From Chloroflexota bacterium (GTDB lineage Bacteria; Chloroflexota; Anaerolineae; J102): a DNA stretch of 63,541 nt. Below the pieces are notes generated by a model. It made no database searches and had not been told where the DNA came from. It saw nothing but the letters and a program-made list of their open reading frames with translations. The DNA lies in NCBI GenBank assembly GCA_029782215.1, contig JAKOVD010000195.1, forward strand, positions 1 to 63,541, given 5' to 3'. Shown one piece after another: positions 1 through 9,538 of the stretch; within the stretch, counting starts at the first letter, position 1, and each line of letters opens with the position of its first letter. Made by a program: the position numbers and the translations under genes.

Positions 1-897
1 GATGGAAGCAGGGGGGAAGTAGGGAGAGGTCACGGTGGTGGAACCGCCGCAGACCTCGCCACCGTTGCCAACCATGCTGAGATTGCTGACCTGCACAGTA
101 TTGGCTCCCTCGCCCACACCGATAGCACAGTTGCGATTGCGATCAATGGCATCCCCAAAGGCCCGCAGCGTGCCATCATCATCGACGGACAACCCATTGG
201 CTAGGTTGTCGTGAATCCGTGATCGGCGCACCTCACCGATCGAGTTGTCGACGTGGACGCCGTTCGTGCCGTTGCGCCAGATATCACAGTAGTCCATGCT
301 GACGGTGTTGGATTGTTCGGCGGCCAGGCCGTTGTATCCATTTTCGTAGATCTGGCAGTGGTCGAAAGTGGGGTGGCTGTAGGATTCGAAGTAGACCCCT
401 TCCCAGTTGTTCCAGCGGAACACGCTGTGTGCGATGTCGGGTGACGCCTGCCAGACGTTCAACCCATGCTGCGCGAACTCAAAGACACAGTAGTGGAAAC
501 GTACGGGCCCCGTGGGCGCCACCACGCGCAGCATCGCCCAATCGCCGTTCTGAGGATCGGCGGCGTCGGAGGTGAAGTAGATGGGTTGGGCAGCAGTCCC
601 CACAGCAACGATCGAACCCTGAACCTGCATCGTTAGCCGTCGTTCCGGTTCACGATAGCCGCGATAATGCTGAAACCGAACATGTGTCCCGGGCAAGATG
701 GTCAGTGTGACCCCAGGTTCGACGATCACATGATCTGTAACCAAGATCTCCCCCTGCCAAGTCGTATCCCGGGTGATCGGTCCGCCGACCACGACTTGGG
801 CCGAAACACCTGGGGAAGGCCCAAGACCCATCCATGCCGCAACTGCCAGTGATACGAACAGGCAGATCAACCACCTATTGGGAATCGACGGTCTCAT
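1..897 (-). CDS. Secreted right-handed parallel beta-helix protein, 3' end beyond window
   Basis: The frame is open from an ATG at 897 to the window edge, giving 299 codons with no stop, so the C-terminus is missing. The N-terminus is a clear Sec signal peptide: a short basic region, a hydrophobic core (LICLFVSLAVAAW) and a likely cleavage after GVSA. After it comes an 'imposed cost' style strand (VTDHVIVEPGVTLTILPGT), typical of the entry to beta-helix surface proteins. Then follow repeating turns of the type 'PTFDHCQIYENGYNGLAAE' and 'IHDNLANGLSVDD', which are PbH1-like coils. The family is usually exported and binds or cleaves polysaccharides, but no catalytic residues can be assigned here. 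An AAGGAG ribosome site lies 8 nt before the ATG. It is probably transcribed with the propeller gene upstream of it on the same strand. Confidence 0.8.
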   Translation of the reverse strand, partial: MRPSIPNRWLICLFVSLAVAAWMGLGPSPGVSAQVVVGGPITRDTTWQGEILVTDHVIVEPGVTLTILPGTHVRFQHYRGYREPERRLTMQVQGSIVAVGTAAQPIYFTSDAADPQNGDWAMLRVVAPTGPVRFHYCVFEFAQHGLNVWQASPDIAHSVFRWNNWEGVYFESYSHPTFDHCQIYENGYNGLAAEQSNTVSMDYCDIWRNGTNGVHVDNSIGEVRRSRIHDNLANGLSVDDDGTLRAFGDAIDRNRNCAIGVGEGANTVQVSNLSMVGNGGEVCGGSTTVTSPYFPPASI

Positions 898-965
898 CTG
901 AGTTACTCCTTTCATCCCGACCTCGCAGATGCCACATTCCCGGCCGCTGATCGGGAGACCGGCGC

Positions 966-3755
966 CTACCTGACTATCACGGGCAGAAAAGCGCTGTAGG
1001 CCCACCGTGTCAAGCGCAGGTCGACGGTCGCGGTCATCCCGGCAGTGATGGAGGTCTGAGCCGATCCGGCATGGTAACCCGGCGCGGACACGCTGATGGT
1101 GCAGGCGCGCGGCGCGGCCGGCACGGTATAGCGCCCCTGCGCATCGGTAAGGACGTGTGTCCCCAGCACCACCGGGAAAGGCGTGATGACCGACAGCCGT
1201 GCGCCCGGGATGGGCCGGCCGGTATCGGCATCCGTCACCCGGCCGGCAATGGTTCCCCGCGGGAAGCCCGTGATACGGGTGATGCTGTTGTCCTCGTCGT
1301 CGGAGATATAGAGGTTGCCTGCCAGGTCAAAGGCCAGGCCGGCTGCGCTCAAGAAACCGGTTGCGAAAGGCGTGGTGCGGCCGTCCGCGGCCACCCGGAC
1401 CACGCCGCTCTGGCGGCCTGCCGGCCCGGTGACGTACAACTCACCTGCCGGGCTGTACGCCACATCGCGCAGGCCGCTCAGCGCCAGCCTGGCGAAGAGC
1501 GTCCGGTTCCCTGCCCCATCGATCTTCCAGAGCCGGTTGGTGCCGGGGTCAGTGGGATAGGGGGCCGGGCCTTCATAGGCGGCGACGTAGAGGTTCCCGG
1601 CGCGGTCGGCGGCCAACGCCTGCGGCCGGATCAGGCCGCTGACGAAGGGGATCACTGCGCCGTCGGGTGCAACCTCCGATATCCGGCCGGACATGTACTC
1701 GGCCGCGTACAGCGTTCCCGCGGGCCCAAACGCGAGGCCCGAAGGCCAGTCCAGGCGGCGGGTGACCTCTGTGATCCCGCCTTGCGGCGAGACACTGATC
1801 AACCGGGGCTCGAATCCCGGCGCCGCCTCGGAGAAGTAGAAGCTGCCGGAAGGTTCGAAAGCGAAGAAGCCCATGGGCGAGATGTAGCTGACCACCCCGG
1901 CGAAGTACTGGCCGCGGCCGCCAGCGATACGCACGATCCGGCCCGACTCATCGTTGTTGACAAAGAACTGGCCGGTCAGGTCGAAGGCCAGCGCTTGCGG
2001 CGTCGCCATGCCGTTGCCGGCGCGTAGTGTGTGTACGGTTCCATCGGGTGCGACGCGATACAAGGCGTTGGTGCAGCGCATGGTCGCGATCAGGTCGCCG
2101 TCAGGCAGCCGGTCCAGCCCCTGCAGGCAGCCGGAAGGCAGCGTTGCATACACGGATACTGCGCCCGCCGCGCTGATCTTCAGGATGCGATCACCCTCGC
2201 CGGCGCCGCCCTGCACGGAGATATAGAAGCTGCCATCAGGCGCCGCCACCAGGCCGTGGGACGCGCCGGCGATGCCATCAGGCAGGGTCGCGATCGGAGT
2301 GCGGCTGCCGTCGGCGGTGCTGACCCGGTAGAGGACCGCTTCCCATGCCATATACAACCGGCCTTGGCTGTCGAAATCCAACCCGGTGATGCCGAAGCGC
2401 AGCCCAGTCGCCACGGCCATCACCTGACCGGCTGGCGTGACCCGGTACAGCCGGCTCTCTCCGAAGGCCGTCCCGCCGCAGCCGTTGTAGCCGATCCAGA
2501 CGTCGAGGTTCGGGGCGACCGCCATCGTGCTCTCGCAAGCAGTTGCCGGCACGCTGCCGATGGCGGTCACCTGGCCGGCCGGAGTGATGCGGAAGACATT
2601 GTCGGCGTTGGATGGCATGAAGTAGCCGTAAAGATTGCCGTCCGGCCCGGCATCCAGGGCATAGACGCCGACCGGCGCGGCAGCGGTCAGCGTGCCATCG
2701 GCGTTGACCCGGTCCACCCGCCAACTGCGGACGGAAGCCAGGTAGATGGCGCCGTCGGCCGTGACCGCGACATCGGAGGGCGTGTTGGGCGCGCCCGGCA
2801 CCACGCTCTCCATCGCATAGCCCGGCAGCAAGGCGTGCGGATCGAAGGTGCGGGTGAACGGTGCTTCAACGAAGAGCACATCGCCAAGGTGTGTGGATTG
2901 GGTGATGAGCAGGTTGCGGCGCACAAAGTGGAAACCGCTTGCCGTACCAAAGCCCAGGTCGTACAGGCCGGCCGGAACGTGCACGCGAAAGCGGCCATCA
3001 TTCCCCGTGCCGAAGCCGAGCGCACAGCCGTACTCGATCTCCTGGTCCGGATCCTGGATGTTGCCGCCGGCCGCGGCAATCGGCTGGCCCTGGCCGTCCA
3101 CCAGGCGACCGGTCACGGCATAGCCCGGCGAGAGTGTGAAGTCCACATTGCTCACCACCTGCCCGGCAATCACGGTGACGGGCCTTGCGTCGGCGATGTA
3201 CAGCCAACTGTTGACATCGGGATACGCCTCCGGCACATAGACCGCGGGCGTGAAACCGTGGGTATTGATGTACACAAGGTAGTTGCCGGCGGGCAGGTCG
3301 AGATGGTAGCGACCCTGGTCATCGGTGGCTGCTGCCGCAGCATTGGCGCCCTGGCATTGCACGGCTGAGGTGTACGGGCTGGCAGTGACCACGATGCCGG
3401 GTACCGCCGCGCCGCCAGTCCTCGTCACCCGCCCGCTGATGGCGCCCGTTGTCTCAATCCTCCGGAACCCCCGGCCAACCGTCGACGCCGTGGTTCCTGC
3501 CAGCGCCTGGTGCGGAGACAAGATGAAGCGCTGCCAGGTGCCGCCCTCGGCGGGCTGCGCCATCGCAGCCACAGCCATACCGATCAACACCGCAGCCAGC
3601 ACGGCAAGCACAGCCGAATGCTTGCCTCCCGCCCAAAGGCGATTGGCGGACAGGCGGTAGCTACCGGACGGCCGGTGAGTCGAAGATCCCCACCGGCAGA
3701 CCCGGAGAAGAACAGGGGCACGTCGCTCGATCACGTGCTGTCGGTTCGTTCTCAA
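966..3755 (-). CDS. Secreted NHL/SMP-30-type beta-propeller protein with two carboxypeptidase-like regulatory domains
   Basis: A 929-residue exported protein. A hydrophobic export segment lies at about residues 48-66 and is followed by AMAQ. Residues about 105-190 form a carboxypeptidase-regulatory-like beta-sandwich (ISGRVTRTGGAAVPGI). A second similar stretch follows, and then about 500 residues of repeated propeller blades of the form 'GLAFGPAGTLYAAEY' and 'AFDLAGNLYISDDEDNSITRI'. Another regulatory domain (IAGRVTDADTGRPIPGA) precedes the C-terminus. The last residues, YSAFLPVIVR, resemble the short tail seen on many exported Chloroflexota proteins. The start is taken as TTG at 3755, 6 nt after a GGAG; this leaves an unusually long N-terminal leader, so a later start (for example GTG at 3734) is possible. 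The function is probably extracellular ligand or glycan binding; no enzyme motif is visible. Confidence 0.8.
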   Translation of the reverse strand: MRTNRQHVIERRAPVLLRVCRWGSSTHRPSGSYRLSANRLWAGGKHSAVLAVLAAVLIGMAVAAMAQPAEGGTWQRFILSPHQALAGTTASTVGRGFRRIETTGAISGRVTRTGGAAVPGIVVTASPYTSAVQCQGANAAAAATDDQGRYHLDLPAGNYLVYINTHGFTPAVYVPEAYPDVNSWLYIADARPVTVIAGQVVSNVDFTLSPGYAVTGRLVDGQGQPIAAAGGNIQDPDQEIEYGCALGFGTGNDGRFRVHVPAGLYDLGFGTASGFHFVRRNLLITQSTHLGDVLFVEAPFTRTFDPHALLPGYAMESVVPGAPNTPSDVAVTADGAIYLASVRSWRVDRVNADGTLTAAAPVGVYALDAGPDGNLYGYFMPSNADNVFRITPAGQVTAIGSVPATACESTMAVAPNLDVWIGYNGCGGTAFGESRLYRVTPAGQVMAVATGLRFGITGLDFDSQGRLYMAWEAVLYRVSTADGSRTPIATLPDGIAGASHGLVAAPDGSFYISVQGGAGEGDRILKISAAGAVSVYATLPSGCLQGLDRLPDGDLIATMRCTNALYRVAPDGTVHTLRAGNGMATPQALAFDLTGQFFVNNDESGRIVRIAGGRGQYFAGVVSYISPMGFFAFEPSGSFYFSEAAPGFEPRLISVSPQGGITEVTRRLDWPSGLAFGPAGTLYAAEYMSGRISEVAPDGAVIPFVSGLIRPQALAADRAGNLYVAAYEGPAPYPTDPGTNRLWKIDGAGNRTLFARLALSGLRDVAYSPAGELYVTGPAGRQSGVVRVAADGRTTPFATGFLSAAGLAFDLAGNLYISDDEDNSITRITGFPRGTIAGRVTDADTGRPIPGARLSVITPFPVVLGTHVLTDAQGRYTVPAAPRACTISVSAPGYHAGSAQTSITAGMTATVDLRLTRWAYSAFLPVIVR

Positions 3756-3797
3756 GGCTCGCTCCGCCAGCCAAGGCGATTCCCTGGAATTGCCGTG

Positions 3798-3826
3798 ATC
3801 TTAGCACCAATATTGCACCCGACCAA
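3798..3826 (-). promoter_or_regulatory. Candidate sigma70-type promoter for the propeller gene
   Basis: On the minus strand, TTGGTC (3826-3821) and TAAGAT (3803-3798) are separated by exactly 17 nt and lie about 40 nt before the propeller start. The -10 matches the consensus at 4 of 6 positions and the -35 at 3 of 6, so the call rests mainly on spacing and location. Confidence 0.3.
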
Positions 3827-3910
3827 GCTGGATGCGGCGAAGGGTAGTGCCTGTCAACCGGCGCTTTTGGCCCTGGCTTCCCCGTTGCACCAAGGGCGTG
3901 CCGGTGTTTG

Positions 3911-4723
3911 TCAGCCTTCCGGGAGGCCGTAGCCGCTCTCGATCAACTCCTTGAGACGCTCCGTGAAGCGGGCTGCCGGGGCGCCGTCTACGATGTCGTG
4001 GTCGAACGCCACCGTCAGGCTGAGCATGTCCCGCGGCTCGATCCGGTTCTGCACGACCGCGGGCTTGCGGGCGATGCCGCCCACGATCAGACAGAGGGTA
4101 TGCCCGCCGGGCGCCGCCAGTCCCCAACCACTGCCGTTGGCAAACATCCCGACCGCAGTCACGGACACCGTGCCCGCCATCGCCACCCACATGCGGGCCG
4201 GGTCCCGGCGGATGGCCCTGCGAACGAAGACATTGAACAGCCTGCGCAGGGGATCGGGCAGACGCAGCAGCAGTTGAAACCAGACCGGGGCCTCTTTGCG
4301 GCGCGGGAGCGGCCCCGTCTGGACCGCGCGGATCTCCTGATGGATCTCCATGAACGTCTTGTGGTTGGCGCGGCGCAGCACGTGGCCGAGCGGGACCCGT
4401 GTCTCTCCTACCTGGCGCTCGATCATCATGCCCACGTCGACGTCATCGAACACCACAAGCTGGTCGTGGCCCTTGAAATAGGCCTGCACCGATCGGTTTT
4501 CGTCGACGGCGCGGGCCAGACACAAGGTCAGGTAGCCGGTGAAGGACAGCCCTTCACCCGTCCGCGCTTTGTGGGCGTCGATGAACTGCCTGACGGTTGT
4601 CACGTCCACTTCCAGCAAGGCGAACATATAGTGCGCCCACGACGACAGGTTCAGGAAGCTGAGGACGCCGCGCCGCGCCCGCGGGAAATCGACGACATGA
4701 TAGGGTCCGGGTGTCTGGCTCAT
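3911..4723 (-). CDS. Stand-alone 2-oxoacid dehydrogenase E2-type acyltransferase catalytic domain protein
   Basis: A 270-residue protein that looks like the catalytic domain of dihydrolipoamide acyltransferases without the N-terminal lipoyl and E1/E3-binding domains. The hallmark is DHDIVDGAPAARF near the C-terminus, where the His and Asp of the HxxxDG motif are retained. The central region carries FTGYLTLCLARAVDENRSVQ and a trimer-core-like stretch ending in VGMFANGSGWGLAAP. The ATG at 4723 is chosen because AAGGGAAG precedes it by 6 nt. Frames extending further upstream would run into the hydrolase gene at 4747. No E1 or E3 genes are nearby, so its partner is unknown. It may act as an acyltransferase on a free CoA or lipoamide substrate rather than within a complex. 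Confidence 0.8.
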   Translation of the reverse strand: MSQTPGPYHVVDFPRARRGVLSFLNLSSWAHYMFALLEVDVTTVRQFIDAHKARTGEGLSFTGYLTLCLARAVDENRSVQAYFKGHDQLVVFDDVDVGMMIERQVGETRVPLGHVLRRANHKTFMEIHQEIRAVQTGPLPRRKEAPVWFQLLLRLPDPLRRLFNVFVRRAIRRDPARMWVAMAGTVSVTAVGMFANGSGWGLAAPGGHTLCLIVGGIARKPAVVQNRIEPRDMLSLTVAFDHDIVDGAPAARFTERLKELIESGYGLPEG

Positions 4724-4746
4724 GGCAGTCTTCCCTTGCTGCGAGT

Positions 4747-5937
4747 CTAGGCTACGGCGGCGATGCTGGCGTACATAGCGTCGCGCAGCGCCAGGTCGCG
4801 AGGATCCCCCAGGAGCGCCGTGCCCATGCGGCTGGTGACATACCCGTAGCCGATCCCTGCCTCCGGGTCGGCGTAGCCCATCGAGCCGCCGGCGCCCGGC
4901 GCTCCGAATACGCCCGGATGGTCGTTGGGAAATGACTCGCCGGGCTTCATAAACCCCAACGAGAAGCGGGCAGGGGCGCCAAAGCACTCGTCGAAAAAGC
5001 CATGTCGCGAGGGCGTCGGCGGGGCCATCAGCGCCGCGATCGTTTCGGGGCGCAGCCCGAGCTCCGCGCCGCCGTTGGCGAACACGCCGTAGGCCTTGCC
5101 GATGGCGCGGGCGGTGCCCACGCCGCCGCCTGAGGGAACCTCCAGGTTCCGCACCACCACACGCTGCGGGTCAAGGTAGAAGGTCGTACCCGGGTTGGCG
5201 ATCAGCGAACGGTACAGGACCGAGCGCCGGTTCATCGCCTTCAGCATGAGCGGCAGCCCCATCCCCGTCAACATCTTCCACATGCCGGGCGGCTGCAGGG
5301 TCGCCAGGCGGGCATTGGGAATCGCCTCCGGAAGGCCGATGTAGAAGTCGATGCCGAGGGGCGCCGCAATCTCGTCGGCGAAGAACCGGCCCAGGCTGCG
5401 GTGACCGGGGTCGATCCGGCGCACGAGCTCGCCCTCATAGAAACCCAGGGTGATGGCGTGGTAGGCCTGGCGCTCGCCCGGCTCCCAGGCCGGATGCTGC
5501 CGGGCCATCACCGCCGCCAGCCGATCGAGGTCCGCGATCACTGCCACGTCAACCGGCTCGTCGAACGCAAACAGCCCAGCCTGGTGGCCGAGCAACTGGC
5601 GAACGGTGGTCTGCTCTTTGCCGGCCTGGCCGAACTCGGGCCAGTAGGTGCAGACGCGCTCGTCGTAGTCCAGCAAGCCGCGGGAGTTGGCCAGCGCCAT
5701 GACCATCGCCGCCATCCCTTTGGTGGCCGAATGGACGACCACCATCGTATCCTCTTCCCAGGGCTCGCCGGTGGCAAAGTCGCGCACACCGCCCCACAGG
5801 TCAACGACCTTTGCGCCCCGATGATAGATGCAGCAGGCACCGCCGAGCTCGTTGCGGCGGGTGAAGTTCTCGGCAAAGGCGTCGCGCACGGCCTCAAAGC
5901 TCCGGCTCACATGGCCCTCAATCCCTGGCTTCGGCAT
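4747..5937 (-). CDS. Beta-lactamase-fold serine hydrolase (family VIII esterase-like)
   Basis: A 396-residue cytoplasmic-looking protein with the penicillin-binding/beta-lactamase fold. The SxxK nucleophile motif is SATK in VVHSATKGMAAM. The tyrosine motif is probably YHA in ERQAYHAITLGF. A C-terminal GAPGAGGSMGYADPEAGIGYGY stretch corresponds to the third active-site strand, with a glycine-rich replacement of KTG as in family VIII carboxylesterases. No signal peptide is seen. The ATG at 5937 has GGAGG 4 nt upstream, which is much better than the frame that stays open further upstream. It ends 24 nt before the acyltransferase start, so the two probably form an operon. The substrate is unknown; esters or amides are expected for the family. 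Confidence 0.82.
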   Translation of the reverse strand: MPKPGIEGHVSRSFEAVRDAFAENFTRRNELGGACCIYHRGAKVVDLWGGVRDFATGEPWEEDTMVVVHSATKGMAAMVMALANSRGLLDYDERVCTYWPEFGQAGKEQTTVRQLLGHQAGLFAFDEPVDVAVIADLDRLAAVMARQHPAWEPGERQAYHAITLGFYEGELVRRIDPGHRSLGRFFADEIAAPLGIDFYIGLPEAIPNARLATLQPPGMWKMLTGMGLPLMLKAMNRRSVLYRSLIANPGTTFYLDPQRVVVRNLEVPSGGGVGTARAIGKAYGVFANGGAELGLRPETIAALMAPPTPSRHGFFDECFGAPARFSLGFMKPGESFPNDHPGVFGAPGAGGSMGYADPEAGIGYGYVTSRMGTALLGDPRDLALRDAMYASIAAVA

Positions 5938-6187
5938 GGTCCCTCCATCAGGCGGACGAGTTGCAGGGTCGTTGTGGACGACAGCGTCACACAGGGTGCG
6001 CCCAGTTGCGTCCGGCCAACGCACCCATTTGTATTGTACACCTGCTGTCAAGCGGCTGGTATCGTGAAGGACGGCGCACAGCGGTGTCCCGCATTCATGC
6101 CAATCACGCCATTGTGTAGATAATCAGACAGGTCGCGGACGCGCCGTCGGCGGCGTCCAGCCCAACCGCTCACCCGATCTCACCTAG

Positions 6188-6940
6188 CGCAAGGAGTCGA
6201 GATGCCAGCCAAAACACCCCGCCCTGGAGGAACGCCGGGCCTTTTTCAGGCAGATGGGCGCCAGGGCCACCGACCACGCCGTTCTCTCCCCCTACACCGC
6301 CTCACTGTCGCCCGCCGAGGCGGAGGCGATCTTCGCCCGCGCCCTGGCCGGCAGCGCCACGGCTGAGGACGCCCGCTGCTTCACCGGCCACATGATGATC
6401 GAGATGGCACGCATGAGCGTGGAGGATGGCCTGGTGATGCCGTTGCACGCCGGCGCCTTCCGCAACCATAACCCGGCCATGTTCGAGCGCTTCGGCGCCG
6501 ACAAGGGCTACGACATCCCCATCGCCACCGAGTTCGTGCGCAACCTCAAGCCGCTGCTGGACCGTTTCGGCAATGACCCGCGTCTGACCCTCATCCTCTT
6601 CTGCCTGGACGAGGCCAACTACGCGCGGGAGCTGGCGCCGCTGGCCGGACACTATCCGGCGCTCAGGCTGGGCCCGCCCTGGTGGTTCTATGACAGTCTG
6701 AACGGCATCGCCCGCTACTTCGACCAGGTCATAGAAACGGCGGGCCTGTACAATACGGCCGGCTTCAACGACGACACCCGCGCCTTCGCCTCCATCCCGG
6801 CTCGCCACGACGTCTGGCGGCGTGCCTCGGCCAACTGGCTGGCCGGCCTGGTGGTGCGCGGTCTCATCGACGAGGCCGAGGCAGCCGACATGGCGCCCGA
6901 CATGGCCAACGGACTGGCACGGCGGGCCTACCGGCTCTGA
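6188..6940 (+). pseudogene. uxaC: 5'-truncated glucuronate isomerase remnant
   Basis: The frame encodes the C-terminal half of a uronate isomerase, which normally converts glucuronate or galacturonate to fructuronate or tagaturonate and is about 470 residues long. Recognisable pieces are PALEERRAFFRQMGARATDH, the central LLDRFGNDPRLTLILF-type strand, GPPWWFYDSLNGI and the C-terminal DDTRAFASIPARHDVWRR. The homology continues upstream of the ATG at 6254 but meets an in-frame TAG at 6185-6187. The roughly 250 bases before that encode nothing like the missing N-terminal half, which carries the metal-binding HxH of the amidohydrolase fold. Catalysis is therefore not expected. A shortened protein from the ATG at 6254 (228 residues) could still be made. 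It sits just before the next enzyme of the same pathway. Confidence 0.8.
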
Positions 6941-6988
6941 ACCGCACCCCGCCCGACGACATCTGCCAGACCATCAGGAAAGTGACGC

Positions 6989-7822
6989 ATGAACCTTGAA
7001 GAGATCACCGCCATGTATGACTTCACCGGCAGGACCTTTGCGGTGACCGGCGGCACGGGCGCCTTGGGCAGCGAGGTGGTGGTCGCGCTCGCCGGCTGTG
7101 GCGCCAACGTCATGGTCCTCAGCCGCAGCCTGACCGGGCTGCCGGCGATCAGGGAACGCGCCGGCGCGGGCGCCGGACAGATCGACGGCGTCCGGGTGGA
7201 CGTGACGAACCGGGACAGCCTGATGGCTGCCGGCGACGCCATCGACGCCCGCTTCGGCGGCCTGTACGGCCTGGTGAACGCCGCCGGCGGCAACAGCCCC
7301 CGCGCCACGGTCTCCCCGGCCATGAGCTTCTTCGACATTCCCGAAGAGGGCATGCGCTTCGTCCTGGACCTGAACATCCTCGGCACGATCATGCCCTGCC
7401 AGGTCCTGGCCAAGCAGTTGGCAGACAGGGGCGAAGGCGTAATCCTGAACTTCTCGTCGATGACCGCCTACCGTCCGCTGACCAACATCACCGCCTATTC
7501 CGCGTCCAAGGCTGCAACCACCAACTTCACCGCCTGGCTGGCCGTCTACCTGGCGCAGAACTACGCCGGCAGGATCCGGGTCAACGCCATCGCTCCGGGC
7601 TTCTTCCTCGGCGAGCAGAACCGCTTCCTCCTGACCGACAAGGACAGCGGCGCCTGGACCCCGCGCGGCCGCAGGATCATCGAACACACCCCGATGGGCC
7701 GCCTCGGCGTCCCTGAGGACCTGCTGGGGACCACGCTCTGGCTGCTCTCTCCCGCCTCTGCCTTTGTGACCGGAATCACCGTCCCCGTGGACGGCGGTTT
7801 CTCCGCCTACGCCGGAGTGTGA
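6989..7822 (+). CDS. D-mannonate oxidoreductase (SDR-type fructuronate reductase)
   Basis: A 277-residue short-chain dehydrogenase. The cofactor loop TGGTGALG is at residues 20-27, NAAGG follows the fourth strand, and the catalytic Tyr170 and Lys174 are in AYSASKAA. The long insert NAIAPGFFLGEQNRFLLTDK and the ending VPVDGGFSAYAGV are characteristic of the SDR D-mannonate oxidoreductases that reduce fructuronate to mannonate. These differ from the classical long-chain UxuB. AGGAAAG precedes the ATG at 6989; a second in-frame ATG at 7013 is possible. It lies 48 nt after the uxaC remnant, consistent with a former hexuronate operon that has lost its isomerase. Confidence 0.85.
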   Translation: MNLEEITAMYDFTGRTFAVTGGTGALGSEVVVALAGCGANVMVLSRSLTGLPAIRERAGAGAGQIDGVRVDVTNRDSLMAAGDAIDARFGGLYGLVNAAGGNSPRATVSPAMSFFDIPEEGMRFVLDLNILGTIMPCQVLAKQLADRGEGVILNFSSMTAYRPLTNITAYSASKAATTNFTAWLAVYLAQNYAGRIRVNAIAPGFFLGEQNRFLLTDKDSGAWTPRGRRIIEHTPMGRLGVPEDLLGTTLWLLSPASAFVTGITVPVDGGFSAYAGV

Positions 7823-8053
7823 ACATGCACCCGTCGCCCCCCGGCATCGTCCTGCGCGGCCGAGGTCGCCCAATGGAAATCTCACTTGCTGTGCTTTGAT
7901 GCAGCTCTCATGTACGATGAGGGCGTACCGTGCTAACGGGACGTGCGCTGTCCGGCACCGGCCCCAACACCGGCGCGGCGACGCCGCCACGATGCGCCTC
8001 CGCTTCATCCGCCGCAGGTGGATGACCATGCTTATTCCGCAATGGAGCAGAGA

Positions 8054-9442
<1,389 letters not shown>

Positions 9443-9538
9443 CCCCTCGCAGGGCGCGGGTCACGACCGTCCTTGGCGCTGCCGCCTGTATCCGGCAGGC
9501 ACGATCCGTGAACGGCCCTGCTGCGCATTGAGGTGGTC

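Noticed and set aside
1808..1822. tRNA T-loop-like sequence (GGCTCGAATCCC)
   Set aside because: It lies inside the propeller coding sequence and no acceptor or anticodon stem can be formed around it.
2031..3368. A 445-codon plus-strand frame opposite the propeller gene
   Set aside because: The minus strand shows signal peptide, repeated blades and regulatory domains; the plus frame is low-complexity and His/Arg-rich.
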